Positions 44,328 through 53,625 of a stretch of 64,000 nt of DNA are shown here, piece by piece. Source of the stretch: Effusibacillus pohliae DSM 22757. Lineage in GTDB: Bacteria; Bacillota; Bacilli; Tumebacillales; Effusibacillaceae. The DNA is taken from assembly GCF_000376225.1 (NCBI RefSeq), contig NZ_AQXL01000135.1, forward strand, positions 1 through 64,000. The letters run 5' to 3'. Made by a program: the position numbers and the translations under genes. Positions within the stretch are counted from its first letter, which is position 1. Each line of letters starts with the position of its first letter. Below the pieces are notes generated by a model. It saw only the letters and a list, made by a program, of their open reading frames with translations. It had not been told where the DNA came from and searched no databases.

Positions 44328-44693
44328 ATGAACAAATACGAAGCCGAATTCAGCAATTTGGTGCGGGCGTATCGCAAGCGGCATTTGGGGAGGGGCCCGA
44401 CCAAAATCACCACCACGTTTTGCAAGAACTGGGCGATCTGCGAGATGGAGGGCAACCTGACGCCAGTCGAGAAGTTCATTGCCAGTGCCGATGGAGGCAA
44501 ACAGATTCTGCGCTCGGCCCGAACGGAGTTGGTGAAGCAAATCTATCGCAAGCACCCTCCGGTCGAAATGGAAAAACTGCTCGGGGCCAAGTTCGTGGAT
44601 TTGTTTGTCGATATCGATTTGGAACGGGATTTTGGGATGTCGATCTTCGTGTTCGACCAGAATATTGAGCAAAAATTTTGCATGGATGAATAG
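44328..44693 (+). CDS. DUF2294 protein (copy 2)
   Basis: A 121-residue paralogue of the protein at 41709. Shared motifs are GRGPTKITTTF, GNLTPVEKFIAS and FGMSIFVFDQN. It ends just before a strong terminator and the formate dehydrogenase gene, so it shares the module but probably not the transcript. Function unknown. Confidence 0.85.
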   Translation: MNKYEAEFSNLVRAYRKRHLGRGPTKITTTFCKNWAICEMEGNLTPVEKFIASADGGKQILRSARTELVKQIYRKHPPVEMEKLLGAKFVDLFVDIDLERDFGMSIFVFDQNIEQKFCMDE

Positions 44694-44729
44694 GCAGTTG
44701 GCACTTGGTAGCGAACCTGCTAAAGACTA

Positions 44730-44797
44730 ACCGCCGTGAAATCCCTCTTTTTTTCTCCTTTCGCGTGGAAAAAGAGGATTTTGCGGTGGTTTTTTGT
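44730..44797 (+). terminator. Long terminator hairpin upstream of the formate dehydrogenase gene
   Basis: ACCGCCGTGAAATCC...CTCTTTTT pairs with AAAAAGAGGATTTTGCGGTGG, followed by TTTTTTG. The stem is about 20 bp with small bulges. Confidence 0.85.
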
Positions 44798-44834
44798 TTC
44801 TGGTTCATATCATCTGGCACAGGAGTGATGTTGC

Positions 44835-47186
44835 ATGGGAAAGACAAAACATACCGGCCCGATTCGGCTGCCGAAGCTACCTGACCCGAAACTGTGGGTC
44901 AGCCCCGTACCGTTTGGACTCGGCAAAATCAAACCGCATCACATTCGGGACACCTTGAAGGTTGCCTGGGAGAACCGGGACAATCTCGCTTATGCGGCGC
45001 GAATTTTGACGCAGGGGGTGTGCGACGGGTGCGCGCTGGGAGTAGCTGGCCTGCATGACCAAACCTTGAGCGGTCCGCATCTTTGCACGACCCGTTTGAA
45101 TGTACTGCGTTTGAACACAATGCCGGCGATGAAACCGGAGGTGATTCACGCCGATATCGACGAACTGAGAAGAATGGACTCTACTGCCCTCCGCAAATTG
45201 GGCCGTATCCCGTATCCGCTCATCCGCTGCAACGGGGAGCGCAAGTTCCGGCGCATTTCCTGGGATGAGGCGCTGGATCTGATCGCCGATAAAATCAAGC
45301 GGATCGATCCGAAACAACTCGCCTTTTATCTGACCTCGCGCGGAACGCCGAATGAATCGTATTATGTGGCGGCGAAAGTGGCCCGGTTTCTGGGAACTAA
45401 CAATATCGACAATGCCTCCCGGATTTGCCACTCGCCGTCGAAGACGGCGCTGAAGCGGTCGCTTGGGATCGGCGCGTCAAGCTGCAATTACAAAGACTGG
45501 ATCGGCACCGATGTGCTCGTGTTCTGGGGAAGCGTCGCCGCCAACAACCAGCCGGTCTCGACCAAATATATGTATGCGGCGAAACGCAAGGGAACCAAAA
45601 TCATCGTGATCAACCCGTACCATGAACCGGCGATGGAAAAGTATTGGATTCCTTCCATTCCGGAATCGGCTTTGTTTGGCACGAAAATCGCCGACGATTT
45701 TTACCAGGTGAACATCGGCGGCGACATCGCGTTCATGAACGGTGTGATGAAGCACTGGTTCGAGATGGAGGAACGACAGCCGGGGTCGGCCATTGACCAC
45801 GAGTTCGTACGGGAACATGTGAACGGTTTCGAAGAACTGCGAGATCACGTGACGAGATACGATTGGGAGACGCTGGAGAAATCATCCGGCTTGTCGCGGG
45901 AGCGGATGTACGAATTCGCAAAACTGCTGGCGGAAGCGAAATCGGCGGTTTTCGTCTGGTCGATGGGGCTGACGCAGCACCGGTTTGGTACGGACAATAT
46001 TTCGCAGGTGGCCAACCTGGCGCTGTTGCGCGGGTTTTTGGGCCGCGAACACTGCGGTCTGATGCCGATCCGGGGCCATTCCGGGGTGCAGGGATCGGGC
46101 GAGATGGGAGCCGACCCGTTCAGCCTGCCCGGCGGCGACTTCAAAAGCACGGACATCGAACGGATCGAGCAGGTGTGGGGATTCGAGTTGCCGAAGTGGC
46201 AAGGCGACATTGTCGGCGTGACGCTGGAAAATGCGCTGCTGCCGGAGGATCACGAGCGGAAGCTGAAGCTGTTCTACACATCGGGAGGGAACTTCCTGGA
46301 GACGATGCCAGACCCCGAATTTGTCCGCGAGTGCTTGGAAAATGTGGACATTCGCGTGCATCAGGACATTATTTTCAACACATCGACGCTGGTGGACGCG
46401 AAAGAAGCGGTGATCGTGCTGCCGGCGATGACCCGGTACGAGATGCCGGGCGGCGTAACGTCCACCTCGACCGAGCGAATGGTCTACTTTTCCCCGGAAA
46501 TCAAGGGACCGAGGATTGCGGAAGCTCGTCCTGAATGGGAGATCTATATCGACCTCGCCGCCCGTGTGAAACCGGAGCAAAAGCACCTGATCTGGTTCCA
46601 CAACACACAGGAAATCCGCGATGAGATCGCGAAAGCGGCTCCAAATTACGACGGCATCCAGCATCTGAAAAAACAGGGGGATGTGTTCCAGTGGGGCGGC
46701 GCCTGGCTGTGTGAAGGCGGGGTCTGCCCGACGCCGGACGGGCGGGGGAATCTGATTCCGATCGAGTTACCGGAACTGCGGAAACCGGAAGGACAATTTT
46801 ATGTGACCACCCGCCGCGGCAAACAATTCAACTCGATGATCTACAGCGAAACCGATCCGTTCAACAACGCGGACCGCTATGACGTGTTGATTAACCCGGC
46901 GGACGCGGAAACGCTTGGCATCCGGGAAGGCGAAGCGATCGTGGTCTACAACGAGCATGGAACGTTTCACGGCCGCGCCAAGTTTGAGAACGTGAGACCG
47001 GGCAACATCGAGGTCCACTGGCCGGAAGGGAACGTGCTGATTCCGAAAGGCGTCTACGAACAATACGCGGGCATCCCGGAATACAACACCGCAGTCATTG
47101 TGGAAAAAGCGGAGACCTATCACGCTTACAAAGACACCCGGTATGTGGAAAAGAGAATCGAAGAACTGGAGATGAGCGCGGGCTAA
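44835..47186 (+). CDS. FdhF/YdeP-type molybdopterin oxidoreductase (formate dehydrogenase-like)
   Basis: A 783-residue cytoplasmic enzyme of the FdhF/YdeP subgroup, without a [4Fe-4S] ferredoxin-like N-domain but with VCDGCALG near residue 57. Catalytic-domain landmarks are RICHSPSKTALKRSLG, HSGVQGSGEMGADPF, FYTSGGNFLET and the C-terminal domain reading NPADAETLGIREGEA. No in-frame TGA occurs, so it is cysteine or otherwise non-Sec. FdhD, MobA and an OFA transporter sit nearby, supporting formate oxidation, although YdeP itself is of uncertain function. ATG 44835 follows AGGAGTGATG. Confidence 0.85.
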   Translation: MGKTKHTGPIRLPKLPDPKLWVSPVPFGLGKIKPHHIRDTLKVAWENRDNLAYAARILTQGVCDGCALGVAGLHDQTLSGPHLCTTRLNVLRLNTMPAMKPEVIHADIDELRRMDSTALRKLGRIPYPLIRCNGERKFRRISWDEALDLIADKIKRIDPKQLAFYLTSRGTPNESYYVAAKVARFLGTNNIDNASRICHSPSKTALKRSLGIGASSCNYKDWIGTDVLVFWGSVAANNQPVSTKYMYAAKRKGTKIIVINPYHEPAMEKYWIPSIPESALFGTKIADDFYQVNIGGDIAFMNGVMKHWFEMEERQPGSAIDHEFVREHVNGFEELRDHVTRYDWETLEKSSGLSRERMYEFAKLLAEAKSAVFVWSMGLTQHRFGTDNISQVANLALLRGFLGREHCGLMPIRGHSGVQGSGEMGADPFSLPGGDFKSTDIERIEQVWGFELPKWQGDIVGVTLENALLPEDHERKLKLFYTSGGNFLETMPDPEFVRECLENVDIRVHQDIIFNTSTLVDAKEAVIVLPAMTRYEMPGGVTSTSTERMVYFSPEIKGPRIAEARPEWEIYIDLAARVKPEQKHLIWFHNTQEIRDEIAKAAPNYDGIQHLKKQGDVFQWGGAWLCEGGVCPTPDGRGNLIPIELPELRKPEGQFYVTTRRGKQFNSMIYSETDPFNNADRYDVLINPADAETLGIREGEAIVVYNEHGTFHGRAKFENVRPGNIEVHWPEGNVLIPKGVYEQYAGIPEYNTAVIVEKAETYHAYKDTRYVEKRIEELEMSAG

Positions 47187-47201
47187 GAGTTTGTGCTGCC
47201 C

Positions 47202-47232
47202 AACGTGCATATTGCACGTTGGGTTTTGTTGT
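47202..47232 (+). terminator. Terminator after the formate dehydrogenase-like gene
   Basis: CCCAACGTGCA pairs perfectly with TGCACGTTGGG around TAT, then TTTTGTTG. Confidence 0.88.
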
Positions 47233-47440
47233 GTAAACAAAGCCGGCAACTGGAAGGCTCTATGTCTATGCGGATGACAAGTTCCTTACAAGCTTAGCGG
47301 TGGCAGTTCAAGAAAAAAGGGAACCGAACAAGTGAAATGGAATATAGGTAAAAGGAGCGCTTCGTTCGTGAAAGATGAAAACATGTGTAATGGCGAGAAA
47401 AACGAAGAAAACATTAATTCTTTGAGGGAGGTGCAGGTCA

Positions 47441-48208
47441 TTGGCAGCAGGGGGATGCTGCGCAAAGTACGGAATCATCATCCTGGCAGGCGGAAAATCC
47501 AGCCGCATGGGAATCGACAAAGCATTGTTGACGATCCGCGGCAAACCGGTGATTGCGCGGATTCGGGACGAACTGAAACAAGCGGTTGTCGGCGGGCCAG
47601 CGGCGGTGTCCGGTAGTCAGGGAGTGGCCAGCGGTCACGAAGCAGAGGGAAGGCACAAAAAGGAGGAAAGTCGGGTCCCCTTTGTGATCGTTGCCAATGA
47701 TCCTGCTGCGTACCGGTTCCTGGGGGAAAAAACGGTAACGGACCGTTATCCGGGCCGCGGGCCGCTGGCCGGCATCGAAGCCGGATTGAGAGCCTCTGCC
47801 TATGAGTGGAACCTGGTGGTTGCTTGTGACATGCCGTTGGTGACGGGGCAGGCGGGCCGTTTCTTGTTGGAACAGGCGGTCGCCGCGGAGCGGCCCGTTC
47901 AGGTGGATGCGGTTGTTCCGGTGATCGACGGGCGATTACAGCCGCTGTTCGCCGTTTATCACAAACGCTGCGCCGACCGGATCGAACGGTTGCTGCAGGC
48001 GGAACAACTGAAAATGACCGATTTGCTGGAACAGTTGCGTGTCAAACGGGTAACGGAAGCCGATTTTCCGGCTGAGATCGACACGGGCCGCGTGTTCATT
48101 AACATGAATCGGCCGGATGAATACGAACAGGTTCAACAAATGGTAGACGCAGGTTGTGGCGGGCCAGTTCGAACGGATCGACGCCGCAGATCGCGGCCGC
48201 CGGGATGA
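47441..48208 (+). CDS. mobA: Molybdenum cofactor guanylyltransferase
   Basis: A 255-residue enzyme that links GMP to molybdopterin to make the MGD cofactor needed by the upstream oxidoreductase. Nucleotide-binding ILAGGKSSRMGIDKALL and VVACDMPLV are present, with RYPGRGPLAGIEAG between. The TTG at 47441 follows GAGGGAGGTG. The natural C-terminus is probably near the RPDEYEQVQ segment; the final ~25 arginine-rich residues read into a decayed gene on the other strand and may not be native. A 250-base leader precedes it, with no riboswitch identified. Confidence 0.9.
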   Translation: MAAGGCCAKYGIIILAGGKSSRMGIDKALLTIRGKPVIARIRDELKQAVVGGPAAVSGSQGVASGHEAEGRHKKEESRVPFVIVANDPAAYRFLGEKTVTDRYPGRGPLAGIEAGLRASAYEWNLVVACDMPLVTGQAGRFLLEQAVAAERPVQVDAVVPVIDGRLQPLFAVYHKRCADRIERLLQAEQLKMTDLLEQLRVKRVTEADFPAEIDTGRVFINMNRPDEYEQVQQMVDAGCGGPVRTDRRRRSRPPG

Positions 48209-48505
48209 GTGCCCAGGGAATCAAGGTGCCGCCGCCAATCCAGACCGCCGCGATCTGGCCGAGCGCGGTGAGCGTGGCGATGCCGTTGTAAAAGAAGGCG
48301 GCGATCGGGATGACCGGACCGAACACTTTGAACCCGAATTCGAATCCTTTTTCCCGAGCGAACCGGTCGCCCGCAGCGAAATCGCAAAAATGCCAATGAT
48401 GCAAACCAGACTCGTGTGACGCCGCAACACCATCACACCGATGATCAACAAAATAAATAGGAGATAGACCCAGTGCAGCGAGAGCAGCTGAACACCGATT
48501 TTCAT
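48160..48505 (-). pseudogene. Internally deleted, frameshifted remnant of a polytopic membrane transporter
   Basis: From the ATG at 48505 the product starts MKIGVQLLSLHWVYLLFILLIIG... through a first membrane helix, then frame is lost. In the next frame it resumes with KGFEFGFKVFGPVIPIAAFF, jumps to ATLTALGQIAAVWIGGGTLI and PWALIPAAAICGVDPFELAR. These pieces look like the two ends of a roughly 450-residue permease-type protein whose middle has been removed. Its end overlaps the 3' end of mobA. The family name was not recalled with certainty. Confidence 0.55.
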
Positions 48506-48601
48506 TCCCTGCCTTTATAGAATTACGGGCAGGCCGCCCGGCTTCACACAATGATGCCGGCGAACGACCTATGACGGTTGGTAGGAAAAGCGGTTTCTGG
48601 C

Positions 48602-48629
48602 AAAAAAAGGTCTCCGCATCTGCAGAGAC
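48602..48629 (-). terminator. Terminator of hemL (minus strand)
   Basis: On the minus strand GGTCTCTGC pairs with GCGGAGACC and TTTTTT follows. A partial copy of the same hairpin arm lies at 48672-48697. Confidence 0.78.
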
Positions 48630-48720
48630 CCTGTAAGACAACGAGATGGGACTGCCGCTATAGACGGTTGTCCGGCTCTGCATCGGCAGAGACCCTGTCA
48701 CAACCCTGCTGCCCCGGTTT

Positions 48721-50019
48721 CTATTGTTTCGGCAATTTCGCGAACGCCCGGCGTGCTGCTGCGATCGTGTAGTCGATATCGTCCCGCGTATGGGCGGTGG
48801 AGATGAACCACGCTTCGTATTTGGAAGGTGCGAGGCAGATCCCCTCGTCCAGCATCAGCTTGAAAAATCGGCCGAATTGCTCGCCGTCGGTCGCCTGCGC
48901 ATCCGCGTAGTTGCGTACCGATTCGGTACGCCCGAAGTAGACCGTCAACGCCCCCTTCATCCGGTTGATCGTGATCGGGTGACCGGATTCCCTCGCCGCG
49001 TTCCACAATCCTTCTTCCAGAATCCGCCCCAGTTCGTCCAGGCGCTCATACGTTCCCGGCTCCTGCAGCGTTTCCAGGCAGGCGATCCCGGCCGAGATGG
49101 AAGCCGGATTGCCGGCCATCGTGCCGGCCTGGTAGGCGGGCCCGAGGGGGGCGACTTTTTCCATGATGTCCTGCCGACCGCCGTAGGCGCCGATCGGCAG
49201 GCCGCCGCCGATGATTTTGCCGAGCGCCGTCATGTCCGGGTATACCTTCAGCAGATCCTGCGCCCCGCCGTAGTGGAAGCGGAAGGCGGTGATGACTTCG
49301 TCATAGATCACCAGCGCCCCGTGCTTGTGTGCCAGCTCATTCACACCTTCGAGAAAACCGGGTTCCGGCGGCACGATCCCAAAATTGCCGACGATCGGCT
49401 CGACCAGCACGGCCGCCACCTGTTCCCCCCAGTGATGCAGCGCCTCTTCCAACCCCGACAGATCGTTGAACGGCACCGTGATCACTTCGTTTGCGATCGA
49501 TTGCGGGATGCCGGCCGAATCGGGGATGCCCAGCGTCGACGGCCCCGAACCTGCCGCCACCAGCACCAGATCGGAGTGGCCGTGGTAGCAGCCGGCGAAT
49601 TTGATGATTTTGTCCCGTTTGGTGTAGGCGCGTGCCACACGGATGGTCGTCATCACCGCTTCCGTGCCGGAATTGACGAAGCGGATTTTTTCAAGCGACG
49701 GGATCGCCGTCTGCAGCATCTTGGCAAAATCGATCTCCAGCGTCGTCGGGGTCCCGTACAGCACCCCGTTTTCCGCCGCCCGGGCGATCGCCTTTGCCAC
49801 ATGCGGATGGCCGTGGCCGTGAATCAGCGGGCCGTACGCTGCCAGGTAATCGATATACCGGTTGCCGTCCACGTCCCACAGATAAGCACCTTTGCCCCGT
49901 TCCATAAACACCGGTGCGCCGCCGCCGACCGCCTTGAACGCGCGGGACGGAGAGTTGACGCCGCCGACGATGTACTCCTGCGCTTCCTCGTAGTAGCGCT
50001 CCGAATTTGTGCGATTCAT
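48721..50019 (-). CDS. hemL: Glutamate-1-semialdehyde 2,1-aminomutase
   Basis: A 432-residue PLP enzyme making 5-aminolevulinate for haem and sirohaem. It has the class III aminotransferase core: [10 protein letters not shown] (Asp for PLP), the lysine in [18 protein letters not shown] and the N-terminal [10 protein letters not shown] gate. Start at 50019 ([10 protein letters not shown]) follows GGGAGGGATC. It stands alone, without the other hem genes. A paralogue (gsaB) is common in Bacillota, so which copy this is cannot be told. Confidence 0.95.
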   Translation of the reverse strand: MNRTNSERYYEEAQEYIVGGVNSPSRAFKAVGGGAPVFMERGKGAYLWDVDGNRYIDYLAAYGPLIHGHGHPHVAKAIARAAENGVLYGTPTTLEIDFAKMLQTAIPSLEKIRFVNSGTEAVMTTIRVARAYTKRDKIIKFAGCYHGHSDLVLVAAGSGPSTLGIPDSAGIPQSIANEVITVPFNDLSGLEEALHHWGEQVAAVLVEPIVGNFGIVPPEPGFLEGVNELAHKHGALVIYDEVITAFRFHYGGAQDLLKVYPDMTALGKIIGGGLPIGAYGGRQDIMEKVAPLGPAYQAGTMAGNPASISAGIACLETLQEPGTYERLDELGRILEEGLWNAARESGHPITINRMKGALTVYFGRTESVRNYADAQATDGEQFGRFFKLMLDEGICLAPSKYEAWFISTAHTRDDIDYTIAAARRAFAKLPKQ

Positions 50020-50225
50020 CGCGATCCCTCCCATCTCCGATATGGTACCAATGTTTTCAGCGCCCGTCCACAGAATGGGGTGCGGGCCCGCGTGATTGCA
50101 GCGGAGACGGCCGGAAAGGTGGACGGGAAGGCGAAGGTCAATTTTTCGATGCAATTCGACAATAAAAAATCGTATATTTTGACGATTCGGTATTTTCGAC
50201 TTGCCGGTATAATGATCCAAGAAAG

Positions 50226-50240
50226 TTGCAATCGTTGCAA
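50226..50240. promoter_or_regulatory. LacI/cre-type dyad upstream of the ADH remnant
   Basis: TTGCAATCGTTGCAA lies after a TATAAT at 50208-50213, of the same CG-centred class as the operators in the starch cluster. It precedes a gene that is now a fused remnant. Confidence 0.5.
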
Positions 50241-50257
50241 GAAAAAGGGGGCATTCT

Positions 50258-50447
50258 ATGCGAGCGGCCGTGCTACGAAACTATGGGGAGAGAATCATTG
50301 TCGAGGAAGTGGAATTGCGGGAACCGCAAAAAGGGGAAGTCAAAGTCCGGATGAAAGCGGCCGGCATCTGCCACAGCGACCTCCATGTGATCACGGCCGA
50401 TTTGCCGCTGCCGGTGCCGATTGTGCTGGGCCATGAGGGAGCCGGTG
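50258..50447 (+). pseudogene. Zinc alcohol dehydrogenase, N-terminal fragment
   Basis: The first ~62 residues ([32 protein letters not shown] and VLGHEGAG) are the start of a medium-chain zinc alcohol dehydrogenase, with the structural and catalytic zinc cysteine/histidine patterns. The frame then passes abruptly into aldehyde dehydrogenase DNA in the wrong frame. The rest of the enzyme, including the cofactor domain, is gone. Junction near 50443-50450, at a short GGTG identity. Confidence 0.8.
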
Positions 50448-51557
50448 AAGGGGGAAACGCTGCCATTTTCCCTGACCGGTGCCCCGCCCGAACATTTCGT
50501 GTTTACGCTAAAGGAGCCGATCGGCGTGGCGGGACTCATTACACCCTGGAATTTCCCGTTGCTGATGCCCGCCTGGAAAATCGCTCCGGCGCTGGCCGCA
50601 GGCTGCAGCATGGTGTTGAAACCGGCGCCGCAGACGCCTCTCACCGCTTTAAAACTGGCGGAAATCTGCGAAGAAGCAGGCGTTCCTGCGGGTGTGGTCA
50701 ACGTCGTTCCTGGCGGTGATGAAGCAGGTAAAGCTTTGGTAGCTCATCGGGAAGTGCCGAAAATTGCGTTTACGGGAGAGACAGCGACAGGCCGCCATAT
50801 TTTGGCGTCCGCCGCCCCACATATCAAGCGCGTGACTTTGGAGTTGGGCGGCAAGTCCCCCAATATCGTGTTCAATGACGCAAATTTGGAGGAGGCGGCC
50901 CAGAGCGCCCTGTTCGGCATCTTCTTCAACTCCGGCCAGGTATGCCAGGCTGGCAGCCGGATTTTTGTACAACGGGAATCTTACGAGCCCTTTCTGGAAG
51001 CGCTTTCTTCGATGGCCCGCAAGTTGAAGGTCGGGCAGGGAACCGACCCAACCACCGATTTGGGGCCGGTCATCAGCGAGGAACAGTTGAACAAGATCGA
51101 AAGCTACATCGAACGGGGAAAACGGGATGGTGCCGAATTGCTGGTGGGAGGCAACCGTCCGACCCATTTGCCAAAAGGCTATTTTATCGAACCGACGATC
51201 TTTGCCGGTGTCCGGCCGGACATGGCGATCGCTCGCGAGGAAATTTTCGGTCCCGTGGCAGCTGTGCTTCCTTTCAGCGATGAGGAAGACGTCATCCGGC
51301 AGGCGAATGACACGATTTACGGGCTGGCGGCGGCCGTATGGACCCGGGACATCAAACGGGGGCTGCGGCTTGTCAAGCGGATCCAGTCGGGAACCGTGTG
51401 GGTCAACACCTACCAGGTACTGACGCCGACGGCGCCGTTCGGGGGGTACAAGCAGAGCGGTCTCGGCAAGGAATTGGGGGAACGGTCGCTGGAAGCCTAC
51501 CTGGAAACCAAATCGGTGATCGTCGATCTCAATGAGAAACCGATGATGTTCTTTTAA
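50448..51557 (+). pseudogene. Aldehyde dehydrogenase lacking its N-terminal ~110-120 residues
   Basis: The remainder reads KGETLPFSLTGAPPEHFVF, GLITPWNFPLLMPAWK, FTGETATGRHI, LELGGKSPN (base Glu), FFNSGQVCQAGSR (catalytic Cys) and FGGYKQSGLGKELG. It is open to TAA at 51557 but has lost the first part of the NAD domain through fusion to the ADH fragment. An internal ATG at 50433 is in this frame without a ribosome site, so little expression is expected. Deletion by recombination of adjacent adh and aldh genes is the simplest explanation. Confidence 0.82.
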
Positions 51558-51611
51558 CAAGAGGAGTTTAGAAACAGGGGTTTATCAAAGAAGTGCATTG
51601 GGGTGAGGGGT

Positions 51612-53039
51612 ATGAAACATTTTGGGAATGCGGTGCGAAAAATTCTCGTCGTTGTGGCTTTGACCGGGATTTTGTTGCCTGTTCCGTATGCTCATGCAGC
51701 TTTTGGTTGGAGTTCCGGTTTGCTGAACCAGCCGGGTAACCAATCAGAGGGTATCTTGACACTTTTGAATCCGGTCACTGAACTGGCCAACGGTGTCCTG
51801 AATTCGACATCGACCATTGTCAACGGAGGATTGAACCAGGTCACAAACACGGTGAACAGCACGTTGAATTCGGTCTCAAACGCTACCGGCGGGCTTTCGA
51901 ACCTGTCAAACGGCGGTGGCGGATTGCTTGATCCGGTCAACAACCCGTTGAACGGTGTGCTCTACCCGGCCACGCAAACGGTCAACGACGCATTAAACAA
52001 TTTGACAGACTTGCTTACACCGAATCCATCGGACACCGGCGCCACCATCAGTTTGTCTAAGATGGCTGATGCGGATACGGTGGCCCCGGGAGGCACGATT
52101 ACGTACCGGATCGCCATTAACAATGTCAGCAACACAAAATTCCGGAATCTTCAGCTATTTGATCAGCTGCCGGAGCAGGTGAACTTTGTGGCAGCTCCGG
52201 GAGCATCGTATGATGCCGGAACCCGCACGGTAGTCTGGAATCTCGGTGATCTGGCGGCACAAACCGGAAGCATAAAAACATTGTTGGTACAGGTTCTCAA
52301 TCGGATTCCGCCGGGTACGGTCATCCAAAACCGCGCGGTGCTGAAAGCTGGCAATCTGCAGGTTTCGTCCCAGCCCAGTTCGGTCACAGTCGGCGCCAAG
52401 CAACATTCCGCCTTTATCGATGGTTATCCGGATGGCACATTCCGGCCGGAACATTTGACGACACGGGCCGAAATGGCAACGATCGTGGCTAGGATCAAAG
52501 GATTAAAAGCGGCGAAACAGATCCGGCAATTCTACGATCTGGATGCCAACCATTGGGCATTTCCGTATATTCAAGCTGTGGTTGAAGCCGGTATCTTTTC
52601 GGGTTATCCCGATGGAAACTTCCGGCCGGACCAGCCGATCACCAGAGCCGAAATGACTTCCGTCGTGTTGAAGATGAATGGAATTACGGTGATCCACCTG
52701 CAAGACGGAGACAGTTTGCCCGGACAGTTTGCCGATGTCCAACCTTCCCATTGGGCACATGACGCGATTCAAACCGCGATTCTTTTGTCCTACGTGGCGG
52801 GTTACGGAGACGGAAGTTTCCAGCCGGACAAAGGCATAAAACGGGTGGAAGCGGTAGTGATGATGAACCGCGCATCCGGCCGCGGTCCCCTGGTGGACGG
52901 GGATACAATTGTGGAGCAGCATTTTTCGGACGTGCCCCGCACTTATTGGGGGTTCGGCTGGATCGAGGAAGCGGCCAAACAGGAGCATCTCGGGGTACAC
53001 AGCGGGCAAGGAGAGCGGTTGATACGGTATGCCAATTGA
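51612..53039 (+). CDS. Secreted S-layer-homology protein with a DUF11-like domain
   Basis: A 475-residue exported protein. The signal peptide (about 1-30, ending PYAHA) is followed by a Leu/Asn/Gly-rich region with NPVT/NTVN-like repeats, a DUF11 domain (about 140-245, TVAPGGTITYRIAINNVS) and three SLH domains (FIDGYPDGTFRPE, FSGYPDGNFRPDQPITRAEM, VAGYGDGSFQPDKGI). The SLH repeats bind pyruvylated wall polymers. The start is ATG 51612 or GTG 51603. It is probably a cell-surface structural or adhesin-like protein. Confidence 0.85.
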   Translation: MKHFGNAVRKILVVVALTGILLPVPYAHAAFGWSSGLLNQPGNQSEGILTLLNPVTELANGVLNSTSTIVNGGLNQVTNTVNSTLNSVSNATGGLSNLSNGGGGLLDPVNNPLNGVLYPATQTVNDALNNLTDLLTPNPSDTGATISLSKMADADTVAPGGTITYRIAINNVSNTKFRNLQLFDQLPEQVNFVAAPGASYDAGTRTVVWNLGDLAAQTGSIKTLLVQVLNRIPPGTVIQNRAVLKAGNLQVSSQPSSVTVGAKQHSAFIDGYPDGTFRPEHLTTRAEMATIVARIKGLKAAKQIRQFYDLDANHWAFPYIQAVVEAGIFSGYPDGNFRPDQPITRAEMTSVVLKMNGITVIHLQDGDSLPGQFADVQPSHWAHDAIQTAILLSYVAGYGDGSFQPDKGIKRVEAVVMMNRASGRGPLVDGDTIVEQHFSDVPRTYWGFGWIEEAAKQEHLGVHSGQGERLIRYAN

Positions 53040-53271
53040 CAGGGAGTGATTCGCGCCATGATCCATCTCTCTGAAAGTAAAAAAAGCGGATTTTTCCGCC
53101 GCGAAAAGGGAGACCTGTTTGTTGGCGGCAGGCCTGACGAACGTACTTTTCCCAGTTGACCGGCATCGCACAGCGGTTAGACCTGGCTAACGCCAATTTG
53201 AACTCGCTGAGCAACACATTGTGTGCTTTGTTTTCGCAGTACAAAAGACACGAGTGCGGGGAGGTGGGAAA
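53040..53271. other. Spacer between the SLH gene and the R2lox operon
   Basis: No convincing gene is seen. Small frames near 53064 and 53156 have protein-like stretches but overlap the next ribosome site and lack clear starts. A small hairpin (GCGGATTTTTCCGC) could help terminate the SLH transcript. Confidence 0.4.
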
Positions 53272-53598
53272 ATGGCTCATGTATTTGTTAACATGTACCG
53301 GCTGATCGTAGAAACCAGCAATGAGCCGCTAATCAGGCAAACGGTGTCGATTTTGCTGGAATTGGCGGAACAAATGGCCGTTTCCGGTTTCCAACGAATC
53401 GTGGAAATCATTTCTAAGCTGGACGGGAATGGGAATCAAACGTTGTTTGCTTGCCTCGACCGTTGGATTCCCAGATTCGATGAGACGATTGGCGGCCACC
53501 GGGAAGCGGCTGCCTTGTTGGGGATTGACGTCGATGACATCAAAGCGCATATCATCAATGATTACATTCAAAAAATCGGACAGATCGGACTGATCTGA
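53272..53598 (+). CDS. Unknown 108-residue helical protein preceding R2lox
   Basis: A soluble, mainly helical protein with no signal peptide (RQTVSILLELAEQMAVSG, then GFQRIVEIISKL). Not recognised. ATG 53272 follows GGGGAGGTGGG. It lies 27 bases upstream of the R2lox start in the same direction, so the two are almost surely co-transcribed; an assembly or substrate-binding partner is possible. Confidence 0.55.
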   Translation: MAHVFVNMYRLIVETSNEPLIRQTVSILLELAEQMAVSGFQRIVEIISKLDGNGNQTLFACLDRWIPRFDETIGGHREAAALLGIDVDDIKAHIINDYIQKIGQIGLI

Positions 53599-53625
53599 GA
53601 CAGACCAAAACGGAGGATGAGAAAC

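Noticed and set aside
44835-47186. Selenocysteine in the formate dehydrogenase-like protein
   Set aside because: There is no in-frame TGA, and the FdhF/YdeP subgroup uses other residues at that site.
48206-48720. Extension of mobA or a separate plus-strand gene
   Set aside because: The plus-strand frame is arginine-rich and reads through a decayed membrane-protein gene on the other strand; no protein-like sequence.
53064-53220. Small ORFs between the SLH and R2lox genes
   Set aside because: Too short, with stops and no clear start; they overlap the next gene's ribosome site.
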